A DNA stretch of 64,000 nt from Oscillospiraceae bacterium (GTDB taxonomy: Bacteria > Bacillota > Clostridia > Oscillospirales > Ruminococcaceae), in NCBI GenBank assembly GCA_017545185.1, contig JAFWQJ010000003.1, positions 1 to 64,000 on the forward strand. The letters run 5' to 3'. The position numbers and the translations under genes were made by a program. The notes beneath the pieces were generated by a model. It had not been told where the DNA came from. It saw nothing but the letters and a program-made list of their open reading frames with translations, and searched no databases. This document shows, piece after piece, positions 42,028 to 50,444 of this stretch (positions are counted from its first letter, which is position 1; every line of letters starts with the position of its first letter).

Positions 42028-44639
42028 AATGCCGCCTTTCTCATGTCCGTGACGGCGCGGTAGAGCTTTTCCGTCAGCGTATCCGCGGTATCGTCCGTTG
42101 CCGGCATGATCGGTGCGCCGAACGCGATCTGCAGCCGCGGCTTTCTGTGATTTTTGAAATCATAGAACTTCGGCAGCAGCGTTCCAGCCGGATAGATCTC
42201 ATAGGCACCCGTGATGCAGACCGGCACGATCGGGACGCCGGTATCCATAGAAAGGCTCGCGACGCCCTTTTTGAAGCTGCCCATTTCGCCGTTCCGCGTG
42301 CGGGTGCCCTCGGGGTGGATCAGAAACTGCGTATCGCCCCGGCGAATGACCTGCTCCGCACGCTCCATGGCAGGTGCCGGATTGCCGCTGCGGTCGGTCG
42401 GGATGCCGCCGAGCATCCGGAGCATCTGCCGCGTGACCGCAGTATCAAGATGCTCCTGCTTTGCAAGGCAGGCGACGCGGCTGCAGTCAATGCGTTCTTT
42501 CAGCGCCGTCCACACCCAGAGCCCGTCCAGATGACTTTCGTGATTCGGACAGAAGATATAATGCCTGTCCGGACGGAGCTGCTCCGTACCTGTGATCTCA
42601 AAATCATAGAGGCTGCCGAACATGCGCATCATGCCGTTCAGCAGCAGCATGTCCCTGCGGCGGCGTTCCAGCGGAAAATCCTTCACATCCGCGGTGCTGC
42701 TGCCGGAGCGCCTGATATGCTTCTTTTTCACGGTCACATCCGCAAGCTCTCTGACCGTCTCCACGCTGCCGATCAGCTCCATGAGGTCGGTATCGTAGAC
42801 AGTCTGCAGCTCCGTGCAGAGCTCGAACATCGTGATCGAGTCGATCGAGAGGTCTTCCGTCAGCCGGGAATCCGGCGTGACCTCCGTATCCTCCGGGACA
42901 AATCTCCGGACAATGTCGCAGAAGTCGGCAAGATATGCGGGAAGATCGGCCGCAGCCTTTGTGCTGTGCTTCACGGATTTCTCCTCCTGCACTTTTGCGG
43001 CCGCATCGAGCTCCTCGACGATCTGCCGCAGCTGATACCGCTTGATCTTGCCGAGTGTCGTCGCCGGAAGCTCCGGCACGGTCAGAATGTCCGCCAGCCG
43101 ATACAGCGTACCGTTCGATTCCGAGCGGCTTCTGAGCTTCTTTTTCAGTTGTTCGATCTCTTTGCTGCTGAGCCCTGCCGACTCGATAAACAGCACGAGA
43201 TGATCAGTATGCATATAGTCATCCGGGATGCCGCAGCACGCGACGCGCACATCGCCGCAGACCGCCTGATAGTAGCTGTCCACATCGGGCGCGGAGACCT
43301 TGTGTCCGTTGCTGAGCTGGATCGTCTCCTTGCGTCTGCCGGTGATGTAAAGATAGCCGTCGCGGTCAATATAGCCGAGATCGCCCGTTTTCAGATAGCC
43401 GTCCGGCGTAAAGGCTTTGCGGGTGCTCTCCGGGTCGCGGAAATAGCCGTTCATCATCAGCGCGGATTTCACGAGGATCTCCTCATTCTCAATGCGGATG
43501 TCGATAAACGGGAACTGTCTGACATTGCCGGCACCTCTGTCCGGATAGCCGTCCTGCACCGAGGACGCGGTGATCGGGAAGGACGCCTCCGTCGAGCCGT
43601 AGGCGTTCAGGAACTCAATGCCGAGATCAAGGAAGAACCGCACGGTCTCAAGCTCGCAGGGCTCTGCGCCGCAGCCGAGAATGATAATGCGCCTGCCGAG
43701 CGCGGGTGCATAGAACGGTCTGGTCAGCCAGCGCATCCGGATGCCGGTGCGCTTCCGGACATACGAGGTGATCCTGCAGCAGGCCGTAAACGCCGCCCGC
43801 ACCGGGAACGGCCGCTTTGCGATCTCCGCCTGCATTTTCTTCTGAATGGTCTCGTAGACCTTCGGGATCATGATCATATGCGTCGGCTGATACACCTTCA
43901 GACCGAGCGTCAGACCGGCTGCGGTCAGTTCGGGCACGAAGCCCATTTCCGCACCGAGGATCAGATTGATGTGCATCATCGCAAAGCCGGCCACATGAGA
44001 AAGCGGCAGCACCTGCAGAAAGCAGGGCGTATTGTCCGTATAATTGCCGTAGCGCTCCCCTGCCTTCTGGCCGTAGAAGATCGACTTATAGGTCACCTCC
44101 ACGCCCTTGACGCTGCCGGTCGTGCCGGAGGAAAAGAGGATCGCGATGATGTCCTGCTTGCCGGGGATCGCCGGGATTTTACGCTGCTTCAGTCCGGGAT
44201 TGAGCCGTTTCAGCGGCGTATTCCCCGAGAACAGCCGGTATACCGGCAGGGTGTTTTTCAGATCGGGGTCAAGCGTTTCATACAGCGCATCCGTCGTGAC
44301 GATCAGAGACGGCTCCGCAAATTTCAGCAGACGGTTCCGCTCCTCCGGGGGCAGCGCCACATCCGGCAGCACTGCGGGATAGCCGAGATACGCAAGCGCC
44401 AGCAGCATCGCCGCCATATCGCCGGAGGGCGGCGTCAGGACCGCGACGCGCGCATTCGGAGCAATGCCGTTTACTTCCAGAACGCGCTTCACATGCGCCG
44501 TCATGCGTTCGAGCTTACGATAGGTATAAATTCGTTTTTCGTGTTCGTTTATGAGGTTGACGATCGCAGCCTTACCGGGCGTTTTCCGGAATACACCGTC
44601 AAGCCGTTTCCGGTAATCCTGCTGTCCGTAGGTTTTCAT
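42024..44639 (-). CDS. Trifunctional acyl-AMP ligase - acyl carrier protein - PlsC acyltransferase
   Basis: 871 residues. The ANL adenylation domain (~1-535) has the P-loop ILFSSGTTGSVKG, YGSTEASFPIT and TGDLGYIDRDGYLYITGRRKE. An acyl carrier domain (~565-640) follows, with the phosphopantetheine Ser in DLSIDSITMFEL. A PlsC/LPLAT domain (~670-871) carries NHESHLD (HX4D) and HPEGTRTRNG. A fatty acid could be activated, loaded on the internal ACP and passed to a lysophospholipid or glycerol phosphate acceptor. E. coli Aas has the two enzymatic domains in the opposite order and no ACP. GGAGG lies 11 bases before ATG 44639. Confidence 0.93.
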   Translation of the reverse strand: MKTYGQQDYRKRLDGVFRKTPGKAAIVNLINEHEKRIYTYRKLERMTAHVKRVLEVNGIAPNARVAVLTPPSGDMAAMLLALAYLGYPAVLPDVALPPEERNRLLKFAEPSLIVTTDALYETLDPDLKNTLPVYRLFSGNTPLKRLNPGLKQRKIPAIPGKQDIIAILFSSGTTGSVKGVEVTYKSIFYGQKAGERYGNYTDNTPCFLQVLPLSHVAGFAMMHINLILGAEMGFVPELTAAGLTLGLKVYQPTHMIMIPKVYETIQKKMQAEIAKRPFPVRAAFTACCRITSYVRKRTGIRMRWLTRPFYAPALGRRIIILGCGAEPCELETVRFFLDLGIEFLNAYGSTEASFPITASSVQDGYPDRGAGNVRQFPFIDIRIENEEILVKSALMMNGYFRDPESTRKAFTPDGYLKTGDLGYIDRDGYLYITGRRKETIQLSNGHKVSAPDVDSYYQAVCGDVRVACCGIPDDYMHTDHLVLFIESAGLSSKEIEQLKKKLRSRSESNGTLYRLADILTVPELPATTLGKIKRYQLRQIVEELDAAAKVQEEKSVKHSTKAAADLPAYLADFCDIVRRFVPEDTEVTPDSRLTEDLSIDSITMFELCTELQTVYDTDLMELIGSVETVRELADVTVKKKHIRRSGSSTADVKDFPLERRRRDMLLLNGMMRMFGSLYDFEITGTEQLRPDRHYIFCPNHESHLDGLWVWTALKERIDCSRVACLAKQEHLDTAVTRQMLRMLGGIPTDRSGNPAPAMERAEQVIRRGDTQFLIHPEGTRTRNGEMGSFKKGVASLSMDTGVPIVPVCITGAYEIYPAGTLLPKFYDFKNHRKPRLQIAFGAPIMPATDDTADTLTEKLYRAVTDMRKAAL

Positions 44640-44726
44640 CAAAAAGAATGCCTCCTGAATTTGCAAAAGAATCAGCCGGCGTCCGCGGGAAAAATGCAGT
44701 CTGAGGCAGCGGGCGCGGCGATGCGC

Positions 44727-45806
44727 TTACAGCGAATAGAAGCGCAGGAAATCTTCGGGATCATGAATCCCGTGATCCGCATACCAGAATTCGGCTGTCT
44801 CAATGCGGATGCCGTTGTACCAGTCCAGCACGCGGTTCAGCTCCGGCACATCCGCACCGGCAAACTGCGCGATCTGCACGATGACCGCAAGCCCGAACGA
44901 AAAATCCGCCGTGAAATACCGCGAATGCAGGTCGGGCAGAAAGCCGCCCTCCGCAGGAACAGACGGCGTTTTCAGTCCTTTGAACGCATTGATGCTGCGG
45001 ATCTTTTCCGTCAGCTGATGCGGCGTTTCGCTCTCGTAATGCACCCGCAACGATTTCACATGCGAAAGGTCAAACATCGGCAGCGCACGGCAGATCTTCT
45101 GCACCTCATCGTCACAGCGGAACAGCAGCTCCGAGGTCTCGTCGTCCCATTCCTCATAAAACAGCGGCAGCGACGGATAGACCTTCCCCGGCTGATAATC
45201 GCCGAACAGCGTCATCAATCTTGTCGTATGCAGCACGGGATTCGAGGGCGTCAGCGTCAGGTTCAGCATATTCGGGATTGCCTTGCAGGGGATATCAAAA
45301 ATGCTGCTGACGAATGCGGCACATTGTTCCGCTGCGGATGCGGGCAGTGCCGCTGCGTGCAGCTCGGAACGGTATCCGACCGAGCGCACGGTACTCCCCT
45401 TTTTCACGAGCCGCGCCACAGCCGGTACCCGCTCGATACAGAAGAAGGTGTGCCCCTTTTCGATGCACCGCCGGAATGCGCATTCGCTGCCGCCGTTCCC
45501 CGGAACGACGCCGATCAGCGCGTCTTTTTTGCAGTATGCAAAGACATCGTCTGCGGCCTTCTGCATCAGTGCAGAGGGATATGTCACGAGCACGGCGTCC
45601 GCATCGGCAAGCGCGGTGACAGGGTCGTCCGTCGCACAGCGGATCTCGCCCTGATGCGTGAGATTGCCGTTCTCATCGACGATCGTCAGGCACTTTTCAA
45701 ACATCTCCGGCACAGAGGTATACACCGTGACCGCATGTCCTTTTTCCGCGCAGTGCACGGCGAACTGCGTCCCGATGTTGCCGCCGCCGATTACCGTAAT
45801 ATTCAT
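44727..45806 (-). CDS. Octopine/nopaline dehydrogenase family protein
   Basis: 359 residues. A Rossmann domain (ITVIGGGNIGTQFAVHCAEKGHAV) is followed by VPGNGGSE and the C-terminal opine-dehydrogenase domain with NLTLTPSNPVLHTTRL, containing the conserved Asn-Pro-His of the family, and TADFSFGLAVI. Opine dehydrogenases reductively condense an amino acid with a 2-oxo acid, or oxidise the product. It begins 1 base after the cytidylyltransferase fusion ends and is 87 bases ahead of the acyl ligase. A role in building or modifying an amino-acid headgroup is inferred. Confidence 0.85.
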   Translation of the reverse strand: MNITVIGGGNIGTQFAVHCAEKGHAVTVYTSVPEMFEKCLTIVDENGNLTHQGEIRCATDDPVTALADADAVLVTYPSALMQKAADDVFAYCKKDALIGVVPGNGGSECAFRRCIEKGHTFFCIERVPAVARLVKKGSTVRSVGYRSELHAAALPASAAEQCAAFVSSIFDIPCKAIPNMLNLTLTPSNPVLHTTRLMTLFGDYQPGKVYPSLPLFYEEWDDETSELLFRCDDEVQKICRALPMFDLSHVKSLRVHYESETPHQLTEKIRSINAFKGLKTPSVPAEGGFLPDLHSRYFTADFSFGLAVIVQIAQFAGADVPELNRVLDWYNGIRIETAEFWYADHGIHDPEDFLRFYSL

Positions 45807-45807
45807 A

Positions 45808-47622
45808 TCACTTCACCTGCATTTCCGTTTTCAGCGCAGCGGTCAGACGGTCGTTGTCCGCGCTGCCGCGGATCGCGATGCGGATGAACGCACCGCCGCC
45901 CAGCTTCTTTGAAAGGTCTTTGATCAGGATCGAATGCTTCACCAGCAGCAGCTTCGTCAGCTGTGAAGCGGCCATGCCGTTTGTGAGCTCCGCCGTGAAA
46001 TAATTTGCCTGTGACGGGATCACGCGCAGACCGTTGATTTCAGAGAGTGCTGCCGCAAACCGACTGCGCTCGGCACGGAAGCGGACAAGCGCAGTTTCGT
46101 AGTCCTTGTTGTATTTTTCTGCGATCTGCATATAGAATTCGCCGAAGGAATTGATGTTCCAGATCGCGACGTCCTTTTTCATCGCTGCGATCAGCTCCGT
46201 ATCGCCGGAAGCCAGCACGCCGAGGCGCAGGCCGGGAACGCCGTAGGATTTCGAGATGCTTTTCATCACATACAGCCGCGGGTATTTGTCAAGGATTTCC
46301 TGACGGATCAGCGTCGCATCCGGTTCGTCCGCAAAATCGACAAAGGATTCGTCGATCACAAGGCGGATGCCCTTTTCGGCAGCCCAGTCACAAAGACGCA
46401 GCAGGTCGGCCTTCGGGATATAGCTGCCGGAGGGATTGTCCGGATTCACCACGACCAGACTGCCGATCTCCTTATCTGCGAAAAATTGCATCAGGTCGTC
46501 CGCCGTATAGGAAAGGTCGGCATTGTGCGGATAAAACGAAACGGACTGTGCCGGGTCAAAGCGGTTCGGATATTCCTCAAAGGTCGGCCGGACAAAGCCG
46601 GTTCTGCCGCCCAGCTGCTCCATGAGGGATTTGATCAGCTCCGCCGCGCCGTTCCCGACGATGATGTTTTCCTGTTCTACGCCGAAGTTCTTGGCGGCCA
46701 GCAGCGCATTGACCTTCATGCCGGAGGGATACTGCGTCAGCAGCTTCTCAAAGCTCGCCTTGATCTCGTCGATCAGGCGCTGCGGCGGATAGAACGGATT
46801 GACCAGATAGCAGAAATCCAGCACCTGCGGATACCTCCAGTAGCCGCCGTACCGTGACTGGATCAGGCTGACCTTTTCATCGTCGTCCGGCGCGAACATG
46901 GACGCGGCAATGTCAAGATCCTGCAGATCGTCGATCTCGTACCAGAGCTGCCCGCTGAGCCGCTTTGCCTTGATAACCGGGATATCGAGCATTGTGATGA
47001 CCTTCAGCACCTGCTCGTAATACTCATTGTTGCCGAGTGCTTTGGAATAGGCGTCCAGAAACGGGATATAGTGCGTCTCCGAAAAGCGGCGGCTGAACTT
47101 GTAGATATTCACGGTCTTGTAATAGCTGCCGATCTCGTTGAAGCGGAATTTGTCCTTGCTGACGAACGCCTCAATATGGTCGTCGTCGTCGATCCGGACG
47201 CAGGTGCCGTCCATCCAGCTTTCGTATTTGTCCACGAGGGCAAGCGTATCACGCGGGTCGTCCAGCAGCAGGTCAATGACCGCATCCTCGAAGATTAGGT
47301 CGGACTCAAACAAGAGCGTATCGTCGCTGCAGAGATAATCCTTCGCAAGCGCGAGCGAATAGATATTGTTGGTCTTATAGTAGATCGGGTTTTCCACATA
47401 TTCGATCGGCGTGCGGATGCCGAGCGTATCAATGTACCGCTTCAGTTCCTCCGCCTTGTAGCCGACGACAATGACGATCCGCCTGAGCCCCTTTTTCTCG
47501 ATCTGCCGGAGCATCCTGTCGATCAGGGTCTCCCCGTTCACCTGCACCATGCATTTTGTATTGCTGCGCGTCAGGTTTTTCAGCCGTTTTCCCATGCCTG
47601 CCGCCAAAATTACAGCCTGCAT
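45808..47622 (-). CDS. Nucleotidyltransferase - PLP aminotransferase/decarboxylase fusion
   Basis: 604 residues. Residues 1-235 form a sugar-phosphate/choline-phosphate type nucleotidyltransferase (QAVILAAGMGKRLKNLTRSNTKCMVQVNG, FESDLIFED), closest in style to LicC-like cytidylyltransferases. Residues ~245-604 are a fold-type I PLP enzyme of the HisC/CobD kind, with NPDNPSGSYI, VIDESFVDF and the Schiff-base Lys in SISKSYGVPGLRLG. The pair suggests production of an amino-alcohol phosphate or amino acid and its activation as a CDP derivative. It is the first gene of the operon, under a consensus promoter. Confidence 0.9.
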   Translation of the reverse strand: MQAVILAAGMGKRLKNLTRSNTKCMVQVNGETLIDRMLRQIEKKGLRRIVIVVGYKAEELKRYIDTLGIRTPIEYVENPIYYKTNNIYSLALAKDYLCSDDTLLFESDLIFEDAVIDLLLDDPRDTLALVDKYESWMDGTCVRIDDDDHIEAFVSKDKFRFNEIGSYYKTVNIYKFSRRFSETHYIPFLDAYSKALGNNEYYEQVLKVITMLDIPVIKAKRLSGQLWYEIDDLQDLDIAASMFAPDDDEKVSLIQSRYGGYWRYPQVLDFCYLVNPFYPPQRLIDEIKASFEKLLTQYPSGMKVNALLAAKNFGVEQENIIVGNGAAELIKSLMEQLGGRTGFVRPTFEEYPNRFDPAQSVSFYPHNADLSYTADDLMQFFADKEIGSLVVVNPDNPSGSYIPKADLLRLCDWAAEKGIRLVIDESFVDFADEPDATLIRQEILDKYPRLYVMKSISKSYGVPGLRLGVLASGDTELIAAMKKDVAIWNINSFGEFYMQIAEKYNKDYETALVRFRAERSRFAAALSEINGLRVIPSQANYFTAELTNGMAASQLTKLLLVKHSILIKDLSKKLGGGAFIRIAIRGSADNDRLTAALKTEMQVK

Positions 47623-47691
47623 TTTTTCACATCCTTCCGTTTTTCCGTATTCTCATCGCAAGCAAATAAATACATATTATAACAACTTCAT

Positions 47692-47720
47692 ATTATAGCA
47701 AATTCCGTTTGCCGTGTCAA
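47692..47720 (-). promoter_or_regulatory. Promoter of the six-gene lipid operon
   Basis: Minus-strand TTGACA, 17 bases, TATAAT with TGC before the -10; the strongest consensus match in its region. Confidence 0.9.
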
Positions 47721-47850
47721 CTGACAAAACGCATTTTTCACAGCAAAAACATACATATCGCAAAATTGGTTGATATTTCACAAAAGATAAAAATTATGTT
47801 GATATACAGAATACAGCCCGTTTTTCTCCGGAAACATGCACAGGCAGAAA

Positions 47851-47876
47851 AACCGGAGCGCATTCACGCTCCGGTC
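47851..47876 (-). terminator. Terminator of the sigma/anti-sigma operon
   Basis: Minus-strand ACCGGAGCG / CGCTCCGGTT stem followed by TTTCTG, 11 bases past the anti-sigma stop. Confidence 0.85.
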
Positions 47877-47886
47877 AGGTTTGCGG

Positions 47887-48771
47887 TCATGATGTTTTTC
47901 GGTGCAGATCGCGCCACGCCAGATATTCCTCGGAAAGCCGCTCGTCCTCGGTGATCCCCTGCTGCACGCTCGTGCTGTTCAGCGGCTCCGCGCTTGTTTC
48001 GACCAGCGACTGATAGCTGCCGGACAACGTGCAGTACCGGAACTGCTGCCCCGTGATCTTCTCATCCGGGAAGGCGGCCTGCATTCTTTCCGTCAGCTCG
48101 ACCATGTTTTTGTATGCGTCACCCTTTGACATTTCCCGCGCATCCCACACATACCAGTAAATGCGGTGATACTGCGTTTTCAGGTCTCTGCCGCTGACGA
48201 CCGTATATAACCCGATCTGCTCCCCCGGTTCAAGCCCCTCGGCAGTCAGTTCGTCGCGGAACGCCGCATACTGTTCATTCAGCGCATTATGCTTCTGCTC
48301 GCCAAGCTTGCCGTCAATGATGAAATCATTGCGAAGCTGATAGGCTAGCCCGTATCCGTCGGAAACATACTGCCCGTTGTACCAGTCAAAATGACAGCGG
48401 ATCTTGCTGCCGGAATACGCCGAAAGCCGCGACTCCGCACGCAGCTTACCGATAAGCGGCACATAGCCGAGCCCGTAACAGATCACCCCGAATCCAAGCA
48501 GCAGCAAAGTCAGCAGCGTCAGACCGCAGCCTGCAAACACCTTCCGGACGCGCGATCTGCGCCGCACCTTTTTGAGTGCCGCCTTTGCCTCCGGCAGGTC
48601 GGCAGGCGGTTCCGCATCCGGCTGCTCCGGAAATGCCGCATAAAGCTTCCGGCATTCCTCACAGATTTTCAGATGCTCCTCGACCAGCTGCTTTGTTTCC
48701 TCGCTGCAGAGCCCGTCGTGATAGACCGGGAACAGGTCGCCGATCACCTGACAGCTTATCGTTTCATTCAT
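47887..48771 (-). CDS. Zinc-finger anti-sigma factor with one membrane helix
   Basis: 294 residues. The N-terminal zf-HC2 motif is CQVIGDLFPVYHDGLCSEETKQLVEEHLKICEEC (HX3CX2C), which binds the ECF sigma factor. A single membrane helix (~95-118, LTLLTLLLLGFGVICYGLGY) leads to an extracytoplasmic sensor of ~175 residues that I do not recognise. It overlaps the sigma gene by 8 bases; ATG 48771 (GGAGG 9 bases upstream) is preferred to ATG 48777, which is too near the ribosome site. Confidence 0.9.
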   Translation of the reverse strand: MNETISCQVIGDLFPVYHDGLCSEETKQLVEEHLKICEECRKLYAAFPEQPDAEPPADLPEAKAALKKVRRRSRVRKVFAGCGLTLLTLLLLGFGVICYGLGYVPLIGKLRAESRLSAYSGSKIRCHFDWYNGQYVSDGYGLAYQLRNDFIIDGKLGEQKHNALNEQYAAFRDELTAEGLEPGEQIGLYTVVSGRDLKTQYHRIYWYVWDAREMSKGDAYKNMVELTERMQAAFPDEKITGQQFRYCTLSGSYQSLVETSAEPLNSTSVQQGITEDERLSEEYLAWRDLHRKTS

Positions 48772-49273
48772 CGTCATCCGCCTCCTTCATCATCGCGAGC
48801 AGTTTCTTTTTCGCGCGGAAAAATGTTACGCCCGCCCAGTTTGCGTTTTTGCCGAACAATCTGCCGATCTCACTGAACTGCAGCTCCGCGAACACCCGTA
48901 GCAGAAAGACCTCCTTATAGGGCTCCTCCAGCTGATGCAGCAGGCTGTGGATCTCCATGGAGCAGTCATGTGTCTCGGCCTTCTCCTGCAGATCGCCGGA
49001 TGCGGGCTGCTCCGGCACCTCGTCCAGCGGGAGCGGACGGTCTTTGTTCTTTTTCAGCCAGCGGCGGTATTCATTCCTTGCGATCGCGCAGAGATATGTT
49101 TTGATCGAGCATTCTCCGCGGAATTTGTCCGCAGAAAGCGAAAACTGCAGCAGCGTATCCTGCAGGATATCCATGGCAAGCTGCTCGTCGTTCGTCATAC
49201 GCAGGATGAATCTGTAAAGATCGGCACTGTAAAGCCGGTAGATCTCCTCGAATGCACTGTCCGTCGCGCCCAC
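48764..49273 (-). CDS. ECF sigma factor
   Basis: 169 residues with region 2 (AFEEIYRLYSADLYRFILRMTNDEQLAMDILQDTLLQ) and region 4 (LEEPYKEVFLLRVFAELQFSEIGRLFGKNANWAGVTFFRAKKKL). It directs RNA polymerase to a small regulon when released by the coupled anti-sigma. The GTG start at 49273 touches its own Shine-Dalgarno (AAAGGGG), which is odd; no better in-frame start precedes it because of an upstream stop. Confidence 0.92.
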   Translation of the reverse strand: MGATDSAFEEIYRLYSADLYRFILRMTNDEQLAMDILQDTLLQFSLSADKFRGECSIKTYLCAIARNEYRRWLKKNKDRPLPLDEVPEQPASGDLQEKAETHDCSMEIHSLLHQLEEPYKEVFLLRVFAELQFSEIGRLFGKNANWAGVTFFRAKKKLLAMMKEADDDE

Positions 49274-49286
49274 CCCCTTTCACTTC

Positions 49287-49312
49287 ATTAGAGTACAGAT
49301 GACGCGGTTTCA
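49287..49312 (-). promoter_or_regulatory. Putative ECF-type autoregulatory promoter
   Basis: Minus-strand TGAAAC, 15-16 bases, then CTAAT, directly ahead of the sigma gene. GAAAC-type -35 elements are typical of ECF targets; no sigma-70 promoter is evident here. Confidence 0.55.
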
Positions 49313-49336
49313 TTACAGGATCTCAGAAAAATTATT

Positions 49337-50248
49337 TCATCCCGCCTGACTGTTCATCAATGCATGGATCTCCGGGAGCGCCGGCGGATGCAGCGGCAGC
49401 GGAAAACGCGTGATTGCAACTGCGGCACAGGCCGCGGCAAACCGGACGGTCTCCGCATCGTTCATGCCGTGCAGCAGCGCGTATACACAGCCCGCCTTGA
49501 ATGTATCTCCTGCGCCGAGCGTGCTCTTTACCGGAACGCAGAACGCGGGCATCCGGTGGGTCGGCCCGCCTTTTCTGCCGAACAGCATCTCCCCGCTCCC
49601 CTGCGTCAGGATCGTCAGGCCGTCCTTCTCCTGCTTCATCAGCTCCATGAGATCCTCCGGCGCTGCTGCGGCACCGTACTGCGCCGTGCATTCATGTGAG
49701 ATCACATTGACCGCGGCGTAACGGTGCAGCGCGGAATCATGGCGCGCGTCGATCGTCACATACGGGATCCGGTGCTTCACGCAGAGCTCCGCGGCCAGCA
49801 GCGATTCCGCACCGAAAAAAGGGTCGATCGCGGCAGCGCGGCAGCCTGTGATGTCCGTTTCCCGCGGGATGCTCCACCAGCGTTTTCCGGACGAGAACAG
49901 CGCCTGAAATCTGCCCATCGGAGATCGCACCTGCCCGCCGATTACGACATAATCCATGACGCCCGGATCATCGGGCATCGGCTGCAGCGGTGACAGATCG
50001 ACCTGCCTGTCCGCATAAAACGCCTGCAGCATCGGCAGAACCGCCGTGCCGATCTGTGTGCCGTCCATGCGCACGGAAACGCCAAGCGCATCCAATACGG
50101 TCGCGGCGTTTCCGGTCTCCCCGCCCGGCAGAAAATACTGCGCTGCGATCTCTGCGTAGGTATCCGGCTGCAGAAAGCCGTCCTTCAGTAAAAAAGAATG
50201 CGTACCGAGAATCTGCCCGAACAGATAGACCTCCGGTGTATGCTTCAC
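49337..50248 (-). CDS. PfkB family sugar/nucleoside kinase
   Basis: 303 residues. The C-terminal PfkB signature KSTLGAGDTFKAGCVYAL holds the catalytic Asp and anion hole; the N-terminal FLPGGETGNAATVLDALG matches PfkB signature 1 in part. The precise substrate (ribose, fructose derivative or nucleoside) cannot be read. It begins at a GTG (50248) with GGAGGG 7 bases upstream and has its own promoter. Confidence 0.88.
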   Translation of the reverse strand: MKHTPEVYLFGQILGTHSFLLKDGFLQPDTYAEIAAQYFLPGGETGNAATVLDALGVSVRMDGTQIGTAVLPMLQAFYADRQVDLSPLQPMPDDPGVMDYVVIGGQVRSPMGRFQALFSSGKRWWSIPRETDITGCRAAAIDPFFGAESLLAAELCVKHRIPYVTIDARHDSALHRYAAVNVISHECTAQYGAAAAPEDLMELMKQEKDGLTILTQGSGEMLFGRKGGPTHRMPAFCVPVKSTLGAGDTFKAGCVYALLHGMNDAETVRFAAACAAVAITRFPLPLHPPALPEIHALMNSQAG

Positions 50249-50282
50249 GGGAATCCCTCCTTTTTGTTATTGTTCCGGCTTC

Positions 50283-50311
50283 ATTATAACATAAGCGCTG
50301 CGGGAAATCAA
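50283..50311 (-). promoter_or_regulatory. Promoter of the PfkB gene
   Basis: Minus-strand TTGATT, 17 bases, TATAAT. Confidence 0.8.
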
Positions 50312-50364
50312 GCATCCGGCAAGCTGTTTATTCTGCTGATTCCTGCATTTTCGGCATTCTGAGA

Positions 50365-50393
50365 TTGATAAAAGCCGAAAAGTATGGTATACT
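50365..50393 (+). promoter_or_regulatory. Promoter of the NPCBM-like dockerin gene
   Basis: TTGATA, 17 bases, TATACT with TG one base upstream. Confidence 0.8.
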
Positions 50394-50444
50394 ATAATGT
50401 TGTATGATATATCCACTATCATCGCAGAGAAAGGAATAAAAAAT

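Noticed and set aside
42147-45887. A 1246-codon plus-strand open frame
   Set aside because: Antisense to the acyl ligase fusion and opine dehydrogenase genes, whose domains are clear; no ribosome site and no domain pattern.
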